Below, piece after piece: positions 38,206-46,890 of a stretch of DNA of 64,000 bases. Both the position numbers and the translations under genes were made by a program. The stretch is from positions 1 through 64,000 of the forward strand of contig JAEEOQ010000137.1 in assembly GCA_016284355.1 (NCBI GenBank), read 5' to 3'. Within the stretch, counting starts at the first letter, position 1; each line of letters opens with the position of its first letter. Source of the DNA: Lachnospiraceae bacterium (GTDB lineage: Bacteria; Bacillota; Clostridia; Lachnospirales; Lachnospiraceae). The notes beneath the pieces were generated by a model. It saw nothing but the letters and a program-made list of their open reading frames with translations. It did not search any database and was not told the origin of the DNA.

Positions 38206-39003
38206 TTGGCTACACAAGTTGATAAAGAGACATTAAGAAATCGGATGTGGGAAGATTATTCCCGTACCCAGGCACCCGAACTTCGTGAAAAACTTATACT
38301 GGAGTATGCGCCGCTTGTTAAGATAATAGCCGGCAGACTCTCCATGTATCTGGGGCGGAACGTCGAATATGACGATCTTTGCGGTTACGGTGTTTTCGGA
38401 CTTATAGATGCCATAGACAAATACAACTATGGCAAGGGAGTCAAGTTTGAAACGTACGCAACCTTGCGTATAAGAGGCGCGATCTTAGACCAGATAAGAA
38501 AAATGGACTGGGTTCCGCGAACGCTTAGAGCAAAACAAAAAAGGCTTGATGAAGCTTACCAAAAGCTTGAAAGCGACCTTGGAAGGCCGCCTGAAGATGA
38601 AGAGCTTGCGGCAGAGCTTGGGGTTTCGGTGGATGAGTTTGAATCCATCCAGGCTGAGACCAATATGAGCAGCATCATTTCACTTGATGATTATCTTGAG
38701 CAGGGAAGTGAGCAGCGTATAGATCCGGAAGGTTCCATAAGCGGCACATCAAGTTACGATCATCCTGAGGATGTTGTTTTTAAAGAAGAACTGAAAGAGA
38801 AACTTGCTGAAGCAATTTCAGAATTATCTGATAAAGAACAGAAAGTAATCGCTCTGTACTTCTACGAGGAGATGACTTTAAAAGAGATCAGCCGTGTGCT
38901 TGACGTATCTGAATCAAGAGTTTGTCAGATCAACAGTAAAGCACTTAAAAAGCTGAAGGAGAAGCTCGGAAAACATATGGATCTATTCACATCACTACTT
39001 TAG
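38206..39003 (+). CDS. fliA: Flagellar RNA polymerase sigma factor FliA/SigD (sigma28, UUG start)
   Basis: Sigma-70 regions 2-4; MDWVPRTLRAKQKRLDEAY; GAGGGTGAT SD before TTG. Confidence 0.96.
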   Translation: MATQVDKETLRNRMWEDYSRTQAPELREKLILEYAPLVKIIAGRLSMYLGRNVEYDDLCGYGVFGLIDAIDKYNYGKGVKFETYATLRIRGAILDQIRKMDWVPRTLRAKQKRLDEAYQKLESDLGRPPEDEELAAELGVSVDEFESIQAETNMSSIISLDDYLEQGSEQRIDPEGSISGTSSYDHPEDVVFKEELKEKLAEAISELSDKEQKVIALYFYEEMTLKEISRVLDVSESRVCQINSKALKKLKEKLGKHMDLFTSLL

Positions 39004-39015
39004 GGGGATACTAAA

Positions 39016-40614
39016 ATGGTATATAAGAACGCATTTTTTCAGCTCGTTATCAAAGAGGACGGAGTTTATGTAAAAGTATTTCCGGCTCGTAACGGGGGTT
39101 CTGCGCTCAATTTTGATGAATTAACAAATTATTTAAACGTAAAAAAGATAACCTACGACCTTTCAGCACTTCATGCCCAGGTAATAATGGCGCATGAACC
39201 GGCACTGATCAAACTTAACGACGGTAAGACTTATCCGGAAAGTGAGAAGCTTATTGTCCATGTCAGCCCGGATAAGATGGAGGCCGTAGGTCGTTTTATT
39301 GCTCCGAGTACGGGGGGTAAACCTACAAATAAGGACGAGATCTTATCAGATCTTAACTTCCTTAATATTAAATTCGGTATTGATGAAAAAGCGATTGAAA
39401 ATTATCTTGCAAACAGGGAGTACTGCACAGATATAGTACTTGCAAAGGGAAAGCCTGTAAGGCAGGGACACGACGCTGTCATTACATATCATTTCAAAAC
39501 AGACCGTACCAGCAAGCCTCGTGTAAATGAGGATGGTTCCGTTGATTTCCATGACCTTGATATGATCAGCAAGGTAGAGAAAGGGGACGTTCTTGCTACT
39601 CTTGAAAAAGAGGATGAGGGTGATCCGGGAAAGAACGTATATGGCGATATCTTAAAGCCTGCCACTGTTAAACATCTTGTTCTTCGTCACGGAAAAAACA
39701 TTACTGTTTCTGAAGACGGACTTACCATGACTACCGATGTTTCGGGTCATGTTATGCTTGAAAACGATCAGGTCTTTGTATCAAATACTTACGAAGTTCC
39801 TGCAAATGTAGATAACTCAACGGGTGACATCGAATACGACGGAAACGTTGAGGTAAAAGGCAACGTTATCACAGGCTTTTCTGTTAAAGCTTCGGGTGAT
39901 GTTATTGTTAACGGCGTTGTAGAGGGTGCGCGTATTGAGGCCGGTGGCCAGATAATCTTAAAACGCGGCGTTCAGGGCATGGAAAAGGCCGTGCTTACCG
40001 CCGGAAGCAATGTTATAAGCAAATTTATTGAAAGCGCCAAGGTTAAGTCTGGAGGCTATGTTACGGCAGATGCCATCATGCACAGCGAAGTTATCGCAAA
40101 GGGAGACGTTAACGTAGAAGGAAAGAAGGGCTTTGTAACAGGCGGTCTTATCAGAAGCGGAAGCGCTATAAATGTCAAGACTGCAGGCTCAAACATGGGT
40201 ACAAAAACTGTTCTTGAGGTTGGTATCGATCCTGCGAAGATTGACGAATACTACCTTCTTGAAAAGAAGATAGAAGAGGGTGAAAAAGAAAAGCTGCAGG
40301 GAATCCAGCTTATTACTCTCTTTAAGAAAAAGCTTGATAAGGGCGAAACTCTTGCGCCGGATAAAATGCTTCAGTATAAGATGGCTGTTAACGGAGCAAG
40401 AAAGATCCAGGCAGAGATCGATGAGGCCAAAGCCCGTCATGAGGCGCTTAAGGCCGAGATGGAGAGCTTTAACAGAGGCTATGTTGTTGTCAGAGGCACT
40501 GCATATAACGGCGTTAAGATCTCTATTTCAAATGCGATCTACTATGTGAAAAAAGACATGGAGTATTGCAGGTTTGTAAAGGAAGGCGCTGACGTTAAAC
40601 TGGCTAATGTATAG
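39016..40614 (+). CDS. FapA family protein (DUF342)
   Basis: VKGNVITGFSVKASGDVIVNGVVEGARIEAGGQIILKRGVQG beta-helix. Confidence 0.92.
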   Translation: MVYKNAFFQLVIKEDGVYVKVFPARNGGSALNFDELTNYLNVKKITYDLSALHAQVIMAHEPALIKLNDGKTYPESEKLIVHVSPDKMEAVGRFIAPSTGGKPTNKDEILSDLNFLNIKFGIDEKAIENYLANREYCTDIVLAKGKPVRQGHDAVITYHFKTDRTSKPRVNEDGSVDFHDLDMISKVEKGDVLATLEKEDEGDPGKNVYGDILKPATVKHLVLRHGKNITVSEDGLTMTTDVSGHVMLENDQVFVSNTYEVPANVDNSTGDIEYDGNVEVKGNVITGFSVKASGDVIVNGVVEGARIEAGGQIILKRGVQGMEKAVLTAGSNVISKFIESAKVKSGGYVTADAIMHSEVIAKGDVNVEGKKGFVTGGLIRSGSAINVKTAGSNMGTKTVLEVGIDPAKIDEYYLLEKKIEEGEKEKLQGIQLITLFKKKLDKGETLAPDKMLQYKMAVNGARKIQAEIDEAKARHEALKAEMESFNRGYVVVRGTAYNGVKISISNAIYYVKKDMEYCRFVKEGADVKLANV

Positions 40615-40646
40615 CAGTGAAAAAGCACCCTTAAAGGAGGTTAAGT

Positions 40647-40970
40647 ATGCCTATACAGGGAATAGATAACATGCTGATAGCTCCGCGTACAGAAACTGCG
40701 GCAAAGCCTGCTCATCAGGAAGTGGTGAAGGCTGCTCATGATCAGGTCTATCTTAATGGTGAAATGGAAAGAACCGATACCAGAAAGTCTGAGACCACCA
40801 CAGGAGTAACCGAAACCGATGAAAAGCGCGAAAGATTTGATGCCAAAGACAAAGGTAGCAATTCTTACGAGCACGAGCAGCAGGAAAGAAAGCGTAAAAA
40901 AGAGGAAGAGGAAAAAGAAATAAGGGAAAAGGCCGGTATCGGTGGCCACATTTTTGATATTAAGATATAG
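40647..40970 (+). CDS. Hypothetical Lys/Glu-rich protein
   Basis: 107-aa ORF with GGAGG RBS, collinear with locus. Confidence 0.65.
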   Translation: MPIQGIDNMLIAPRTETAAKPAHQEVVKAAHDQVYLNGEMERTDTRKSETTTGVTETDEKRERFDAKDKGSNSYEHEQQERKRKKEEEEKEIREKAGIGGHIFDIKI

Positions 40971-40984
40971 GAGTTTTTGGTGGG

Positions 40985-41746
40985 ATGAGTTTGACTGACA
41001 TAATTATGATCGCTATTGGGCTTGTTTGCGTTCTTGTAAGCTTCTTTTTAAGCGATAAGATAGGCGGCAGCAAAAAGGCTGAGGAAAAGGCCTTTGAGGA
41101 AATGAGAGAAAAATTTCAAAACAAGCTCCTTGAAGAGGAGAACCTTGAGCTCCTTTTTTCAAGAGTTGAGGATTCTTTCAAGGAAAAGACCGAAGAGCTT
41201 GCACTTGAAGCACTGGAAGATTTTAAGAGCAGGATCGCCACTATTTCAAATGAGAAGATCATCGAGTTTGATGATTATACGGCGGAAGGGCTTGAAAAGA
41301 TCAATCAGAATCATACAGAAGTTGTTTTCCTTTACGATATGCTTAAGGAAAAGGAGAGTACTCTTAAAGATTTTTCCGCAAAGCTTGATGCAGCCCGTCA
41401 GGGACTTAATGAGACCATTGAAAAAGCGGCAAGCGTTACAAAGGAAACAAAAGAGAATATCGGCGAGATTGCCGTAGTTGATGAAAAAGAAGTCGCAATT
41501 CCTAAGAAGATAGTAAAGAAAACAAGCACCAAAAAGAGTGAGAAGAGCGAGAAGACGCCGGCAGTTAAAAAGATCGCAAATACCGATACTTCTTCCGTTT
41601 CTTTTGCGGGAGACTCTGCAAATAAGAACGATAAGATCTTAGAGCTTTACAATAAAGGCAAATCCGTTGTTGAGATCTCAAAGATCTTAGGCCTTGGTCA
41701 GGGCGAGGTTAAGCTTGTTATCGATCTTTTTAAAAATGCTAAATAG
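40985..41746 (+). CDS. Membrane-anchored coiled-coil protein with C-terminal HTH (DUF6115-like)
   Basis: N-terminal TM, coiled-coil, C-terminal KILELYNKGKSVVEISKILGLGQGEVKLVIDL. Confidence 0.7.
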   Translation: MSLTDIIMIAIGLVCVLVSFFLSDKIGGSKKAEEKAFEEMREKFQNKLLEEENLELLFSRVEDSFKEKTEELALEALEDFKSRIATISNEKIIEFDDYTAEGLEKINQNHTEVVFLYDMLKEKESTLKDFSAKLDAARQGLNETIEKAASVTKETKENIGEIAVVDEKEVAIPKKIVKKTSTKKSEKSEKTPAVKKIANTDTSSVSFAGDSANKNDKILELYNKGKSVVEISKILGLGQGEVKLVIDLFKNAK

Positions 41747-41758
41747 GAACGAGATAAG

Positions 41759-42475
41759 ATGAATAAATATTTACTTAGAGGTTTTGGTGTTGGCTGCGTG
41801 TTTGCGGCTGTGTTGCTTTTTCTTATCAATAAGCCAAAGCCTGTAACAGATGATGAGATCATATCAAAGGCAAAGAGCCTTGGTATGGTCACAAGTGAAG
41901 AACTTGAAGAAAAGCTTAAGGAAGAAAGACTTAATGCCATAAAGGAGTCTTTAAACAGGGACAGCGAGGATTCTAAGGAACAGCCTGCCGCAGAAGCAGA
42001 GCCTGTTACAGAAACAGAGCCTGATAAAGAAAACGAGCCTGAAAAAGAGCCCGGGGAGACACCTGAAGAACCTGTAGAATCTGTAGAAGAGCCGGCAGAA
42101 GAACCCGTAGAAGAAATTGAACCGGCGGAAGAGCCTGCAAAAGAGCCTGCCAACGAACCGGTAAAGGAGCCTGTAGAAGATCCTGAGCCTGTAAAAGAAA
42201 CTCCGGAAGAACCTGCGGAAGAACCGGCAGAAGATGATGATGACCATGATGATGTAGATAATCCTTTTGACGTGTATTACAAGCTTACCATAAGCCGTGG
42301 TATGAGCTCTGAGAAGGTTTCTGCCACTCTTGAAGCTGCGGGAGTTATAGGCTCTGCCGCAGACTTTAACTCATATCTTGTAAGAAACGGAAAGTCATCC
42401 GTTATTAATGTGGGCGTATTTGATATCCCGTACGATTCGGATTACGATGTTATCGCTGATATCATTACAAAGTAA
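41759..42475 (+). CDS. Membrane-anchored protein with Glu-Pro repeat and YceG/MltG-like C-terminal domain
   Basis: N-terminal TM, EPxEEPxEEP repeats, C-terminal LTISRGMSSEKVSATLEAAGVIGSAADFNSYL. Confidence 0.65.
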   Translation: MNKYLLRGFGVGCVFAAVLLFLINKPKPVTDDEIISKAKSLGMVTSEELEEKLKEERLNAIKESLNRDSEDSKEQPAAEAEPVTETEPDKENEPEKEPGETPEEPVESVEEPAEEPVEEIEPAEEPAKEPANEPVKEPVEDPEPVKETPEEPAEEPAEDDDDHDDVDNPFDVYYKLTISRGMSSEKVSATLEAAGVIGSAADFNSYLVRNGKSSVINVGVFDIPYDSDYDVIADIITK

Positions 42476-42489
42476 TAAGACTTTAATTA

Positions 42490-42516
42490 GCTGCCGATAT
42501 ATTCGGCGGCTTTTTT
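42490..42516 (+). terminator. Intrinsic terminator closing the flagellar locus
   Basis: GCTGCCGA-TATAT-TCGGCGGC + TTTTTT. Confidence 0.88.
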
Positions 42517-42586
42517 ATAACTTGACATTTTAAGACGGCTTTATTATAATCTTGAATACTTATGAAAATATTTAGGTGAGGAATAT

Positions 42587-44137
42587 ATGATTCTTTCTGT
42601 AGAAAATCTGTCCCACGGTTTTGGAGACAGAGCTATTTTTAAAAATGTTTCCTTCAGACTCCTTAAGGGCGAACATATCGGTCTTGTGGGGGCAAACGGT
42701 GAAGGAAAGTCCACTTTTATGAATATAATCACAGGTAAGCTTGAACCTGATGAGGGAAAGGTTACCTGGGCTAAAAATGTTAAGGTTGGCTACCTTGATC
42801 AGCATACGGTTCTTGAAAAAGGTATGAGTATCAGAGATGTGCTTAAAAGTGCCTATGCCTCTCTTTTTGAGATGGAAGAGAAGATGAACCGTCTTTGCGA
42901 TGAGATGGGAAGTGCAGATGATAGCAAGATAGAAGAGATGATGGCAGAGTTTGCTGAGATCCAGGAGATGCTGGATGCCCACGACTTTTATGTTATCGAT
43001 TCCAAGATAGACGAGATCTCAAGAGCCTTCGGTCTTGATGCTCTTGGCCTTGACAGCGACGTAACAGAGCTTTCGGGAGGCCAGAGAACCAAGATCCTTC
43101 TTGCAAAGCTCCTTCTTGAAAAGCCTGACATCCTTCTTCTTGACGAGCCTACTAACTACCTTGACGCAGAGCATATTATCTGGCTTAAGAGATACCTGCA
43201 GGAATATGAGAATGCATTTATCCTTATTTCTCACGATATTCCTTTCCTTAATGATGTTGTAAATCTTATCTACCACATGGATCATCAGGAGCTTAACAGA
43301 TATGTGGGTAATTATGATAAGTTTGAAGAGGTTTACGCCGTAAAGAAAGAACAGCAGGAAGCTGCTTACAGAAGACAGCAGGCTGAGATAGCAGAGCTTA
43401 AAGACTTTGTGGCCCGTAACAAGGCGAGAGTCTCTACGCGTAATATGGCTATGAGCCGCCAAAAGAAGCTTGATAAGATGGATATAATCGAGCTTGATAA
43501 GGAAAAGCCAAAGCCTGAGTTTAATTTCAGGGTCGGCCGCACCGCAGGCAAATACATATTTACCACAAAAGATCTTGTTATAGGCTATGAAGAGCCCCTT
43601 TCTACTCCTATCAATCTTTCTATGGAGCGCGGGGAAAAGATCGTGGTAAAGGGAGCAAACGGTATAGGAAAGACCACTCTTTTAAAGAGCCTTCTTGGTC
43701 TTATCAAGCCGATAAGCGGTTTTGTCAACCCCGGAGACTACCTTGAGATAGGTTATTTTGAGCAGGAGCTTAAGATAGAAGAAGATATTACCTGTCTTCA
43801 GGAAATCTGGAACGAATTCCCGTCCTTTACCCAGTATGAGGTAAGAAGTGCTCTTGCTAAATGCGGACTTACCACAAAGCATATCGAGAGCCTTACAAGA
43901 GTGTTATCGGGCGGCGAGCAGGCAAAGGTGAGACTTTGCAAGCTTATTAACAGAGATACAAATGTGCTTGTACTTGACGAGCCTACAAACCATCTTGATG
44001 TTGATGCAAAAGATGAACTTAAGCGTGCGCTTAAAGAGTATAAGGGCAGTATTATCATGGTCTGCCATGAGCCTGATTTTTACGAGGACTTTGCAACAAG
44101 AGTCATTGATGCAAGCGAGTTTTCAACAAGAAAATAA
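42587..44137 (+). CDS. ABC-F family ATP-binding protein
   Basis: Two ABC domains, LSGGQRTKILLAKLLLEKPDILLLDEPTNYLD; no TMs. Confidence 0.93.
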   Translation: MILSVENLSHGFGDRAIFKNVSFRLLKGEHIGLVGANGEGKSTFMNIITGKLEPDEGKVTWAKNVKVGYLDQHTVLEKGMSIRDVLKSAYASLFEMEEKMNRLCDEMGSADDSKIEEMMAEFAEIQEMLDAHDFYVIDSKIDEISRAFGLDALGLDSDVTELSGGQRTKILLAKLLLEKPDILLLDEPTNYLDAEHIIWLKRYLQEYENAFILISHDIPFLNDVVNLIYHMDHQELNRYVGNYDKFEEVYAVKKEQQEAAYRRQQAEIAELKDFVARNKARVSTRNMAMSRQKKLDKMDIIELDKEKPKPEFNFRVGRTAGKYIFTTKDLVIGYEEPLSTPINLSMERGEKIVVKGANGIGKTTLLKSLLGLIKPISGFVNPGDYLEIGYFEQELKIEEDITCLQEIWNEFPSFTQYEVRSALAKCGLTTKHIESLTRVLSGGEQAKVRLCKLINRDTNVLVLDEPTNHLDVDAKDELKRALKEYKGSIIMVCHEPDFYEDFATRVIDASEFSTRK

Positions 44138-44145
44138 ATGATTTA

Positions 44146-44198
44146 TCGGCCAAAGGGTTGCTTTTTATTTAAAAGTTTCCTTTTGGCTGATTTTTTTT
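44146..44198 (+). terminator. Intrinsic terminator after ABC-F gene
   Basis: TCGGCCAAAGG...CCTTTTGGCTGA (one bulge) + T8. Confidence 0.8.
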
Positions 44199-44220
44199 AT
44201 AAAAAAGTCACAAAAATTGT

Positions 44221-44247
44221 TAATGTTTTGCTGTTAAATGTCGATAT
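44221..44247 (+). promoter_or_regulatory. Candidate sigma28 (FliA) promoter
   Basis: TAAT-15 bp-GTCGATAT vs TAAA-N15-GCCGATAT. Confidence 0.5.
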
Positions 44248-44366
44248 GTCTTATGTAATGGATACATATGTAAAGATATATCATTTCGGCCTTGAGACCT
44301 TGCTTAGGTCACACAGAGAAATGTGCACCATGACTGCCTGATTGGTGCAAACGGGACTTTACATGG

Positions 44367-44394
44367 GTATGCATTTTACGTGCATGCTTTTTTT
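44367..44394 (+). terminator. Leader terminator upstream of the secreted-protein genes
   Basis: GTATGCA-TTTTACG-TGCATGC + T7. Confidence 0.6.
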
Positions 44395-44397
44395 GTA

Positions 44398-44416
44398 TCC
44401 ATCTATAAGATGGAGG
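44398..44416 (+). promoter_or_regulatory. SD-sequestering hairpin
   Basis: TCCATC-TATAA-GATGGA; 3' arm overlaps GGAGG before ATG 44423. Confidence 0.5.
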
Positions 44417-44422
44417 TCGCGT

Positions 44423-46873
44423 ATGAAAAGGAAAAAGACATTACTTCTTGGTGCGGCTGTTTTACTTATCGCCGCAGCTTCTTTAGTCTCAGTTAAGTTA
44501 TTTGTATCTGCTTCTGATACAAACAAGCTTGATGTGAGCCTTATCAACTACGAGAACAGTACCATTACTTTTTCTTCTAAGCAAAAAGACAGCGTGCTGT
44601 ATATCTCATCAAACGGAAAGTCCGCCTGGGAAGAGGTTCCGGGAACCTTTAGCGGAGGGACTTTAGATCTTGATATCTCATGGATATCCACAGCTAAGTC
44701 GTACAAATTATATTTTAAAGGAGACGTAAGCAGTTCTGTTAATATGGTAACTCTTCCAAAGCAGAGTACAAGCCTTAAGGTTAAGTATCTGCCGGCATCA
44801 GACAAGCCTTTTAGCGTTACCGGAGCAGGAAACCGCATCGTTCAGTACAGAAAAGACGGAACAGACGAGTGGTCTCTTTACTCAGACGCTCTTTCAAATG
44901 AAGATATAAGCTACCTTAAGGGCAACGGAGCCACCCTTTATTTCAGACTTATGCCTGTTATCGGAACCGGCGTAAACGCTGCGGGCGAAAGACCGGGCAA
45001 GGAAGTTGCGGTTAAGATCACTGCTAAGAAAGATGCTCCTTCCGTTAATGTTAACGGTTCAGGCTTTTACATGGCACTTACAAGCAAAATGAGCTACAGA
45101 GTATGCAGCATCGACGCTAAAGGAAATGTGCTTTCTGATAATATCCCTTGGGTTAAGGTAAGCGCAAGCAAAAACTATATGCTTAAAGACATTGCTCCTG
45201 CCTGCATGCTTTCAGGTACTGCAAATGTTACAAGCGAAAATGTAGCGATCCAGTTTAAAACAAATGCCACCTCATCTGCTCAGGAATCAAGAGTGACTAC
45301 CTTAATAATTCCTGCTCAGAGAATCGCTCCGACATTAGAAGAATCAGGGGCATCCCTTTCCTATACAAGCTCTACCACCTGCGAGCTTACAGTTAAAGGT
45401 GCAGGCGGAAAATATCCTTATGAATACGCAATCATAGATTCAGATGACTACAACGCAGGCATCTTTGATTATGAAGATATAACCTGGACAAAGATCGAGA
45501 ATAACAAAGCTGTAAGCTTTAATAATAAGAAGGCTCCTTCCGGAAGCCACATTTATATAAGAAAGGCTGCGGAAGGTAATTACGGCGATGAAAACTATGC
45601 GATAGCCTCAAAAGAGCTTGAGATAACCGACCATGCGGGCCTTAGCTACCCGGGTCAGATAAGCGCAGGCAGTGTTACAAACATCAGCGGATACGCAGGA
45701 AGCATTAACACCGGCGATTACGGTATCAGCAAAGAGTTTACATTATACAGTTACACAAAGACAACTGTTACCGGTCTTACATTTAAAGATGTATACGGAA
45801 ATGAAGTTGGCAGTGTAGCAGTTACCAGCAGCGCAAGCAAAAACAAGAGCGGAAGCGGAAACAAGGCTTATATCATTACCACAAAGATAACTTCAACAGA
45901 AGGCCTTGATAATAACACCGCGGCTCTTGGAAATAAACTTTACGGAACCATCACTCTTGCAAACGGAGAGAAGATCGAGAGTACAGATACCACCGGAATA
46001 ACACTTACTCTGTATAAAGCAAGCAAGGTTTCAAATCCTCTTGCAAAGGATAAGAGCCTTTACGGAAAGTATTTTGAGCATTACAAGACCTCATTTGACA
46101 GAGTTTACCTTTCAAACGAAAAGGATGATGATGCATTTTTCAAGTTCCTTATCGAGTTTGGCTCGGATGATGTAAATGCAGGCAAGGTAAGCAGCATTAG
46201 CTATGACGGATATGTTCTTTCACTTAAAGAGTATAAGGCCGGCTCCTCATTTGACAGCGCAGAAGAGAGCGCATATGAGGCTAACCCTGCAGATGCTATG
46301 ATCGCTTACGAAGACTATGTTAACGATGAGGGCGATAACGCAAGAAGAGCTTACGTTACAATCCATGCAAACAGATTTGAAGGAAGCGACGCGATCACAA
46401 AGATCGGCGAAAAAGTTCCTTTCATAATCAAGCTTGGAAGCGGCGAGACATTATATAATAAGGTTTATATGAACCTTGTTAAGACAGCGATCATAGAAGA
46501 TGCACCTATGGCATGGACCATGACAGAAGGAGAACTTACAGAAAGCGCCACAAAGACAAACTACGATGACAAGGGCAACAAGACAGGCACAGATACGAGC
46601 GTTGTAAACGATATCGTATTTACCCTTAAGAAAATGAACAGCACTTATAACGTTGCGGTAAGCGATGTTACCTGGAACGGTAAGTCAATACTTTACTCGG
46701 CACAGGTTGCGGGAGATGAGATTGTTATTGTTCTTTCAAATGCAAAGCTTAACACGCTCTCAAGCGGCACCGGCGGAAGCCAGACCGCAAATGTGGTCAT
46801 TGTTTTCTCAAACGGATACAAGATCGACGCGGGATGCAAACTTACTATATTAAAGAAAGCTGTTAAAGACTGA
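44423..46873 (+). CDS. Large secreted protein (paralog of next gene)
   Basis: Signal peptide MKRKKTLLLGAAVLLIAAASLVSVKLFVSA; repeats shared with downstream ORF; start placed at ATG after GGAGG. Confidence 0.8.
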   Translation: MKRKKTLLLGAAVLLIAAASLVSVKLFVSASDTNKLDVSLINYENSTITFSSKQKDSVLYISSNGKSAWEEVPGTFSGGTLDLDISWISTAKSYKLYFKGDVSSSVNMVTLPKQSTSLKVKYLPASDKPFSVTGAGNRIVQYRKDGTDEWSLYSDALSNEDISYLKGNGATLYFRLMPVIGTGVNAAGERPGKEVAVKITAKKDAPSVNVNGSGFYMALTSKMSYRVCSIDAKGNVLSDNIPWVKVSASKNYMLKDIAPACMLSGTANVTSENVAIQFKTNATSSAQESRVTTLIIPAQRIAPTLEESGASLSYTSSTTCELTVKGAGGKYPYEYAIIDSDDYNAGIFDYEDITWTKIENNKAVSFNNKKAPSGSHIYIRKAAEGNYGDENYAIASKELEITDHAGLSYPGQISAGSVTNISGYAGSINTGDYGISKEFTLYSYTKTTVTGLTFKDVYGNEVGSVAVTSSASKNKSGSGNKAYIITTKITSTEGLDNNTAALGNKLYGTITLANGEKIESTDTTGITLTLYKASKVSNPLAKDKSLYGKYFEHYKTSFDRVYLSNEKDDDAFFKFLIEFGSDDVNAGKVSSISYDGYVLSLKEYKAGSSFDSAEESAYEANPADAMIAYEDYVNDEGDNARRAYVTIHANRFEGSDAITKIGEKVPFIIKLGSGETLYNKVYMNLVKTAIIEDAPMAWTMTEGELTESATKTNYDDKGNKTGTDTSVVNDIVFTLKKMNSTYNVAVSDVTWNGKSILYSAQVAGDEIVIVLSNAKLNTLSSGTGGSQTANVVIVFSNGYKIDAGCKLTILKKAVKD

Positions 46874-46890
46874 TAAGGAGGAAAAAGACT

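Noticed and set aside
42100-42240. Tandem EPxEEP coding repeat as a possible CRISPR or satellite
   Set aside because: Degenerate, in frame, no conserved spacers; it is a protein low-complexity region.
42000-42247. 98-aa and 151-aa minus-strand ORFs opposite the Glu-Pro repeat
   Set aside because: Arise from the GAA/CCT repeat read in reverse (Phe/Arg-rich or Ser/Gly-rich); no RBS.
44138-44341. 67-aa ORF between ABC-F gene and secreted protein
   Set aside because: Begins on the ABC-F terminator arm and crosses promoter and leader structures; no RBS or family.
44255-44395. c-di-GMP (GEMM-I/II) riboswitch call for this leader
   Set aside because: Conserved GEMM-I cores (GCAAACC, GGGACGCAAAGC) and the c-di-GMP-II pattern are absent; kept only as an unclassified leader.
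44342-44422. Upstream extension of the secreted protein ORF to 44342
   Set aside because: It would translate through the terminator hairpin; ATG 44423 has a GGAGG SD and starts a proper signal peptide.
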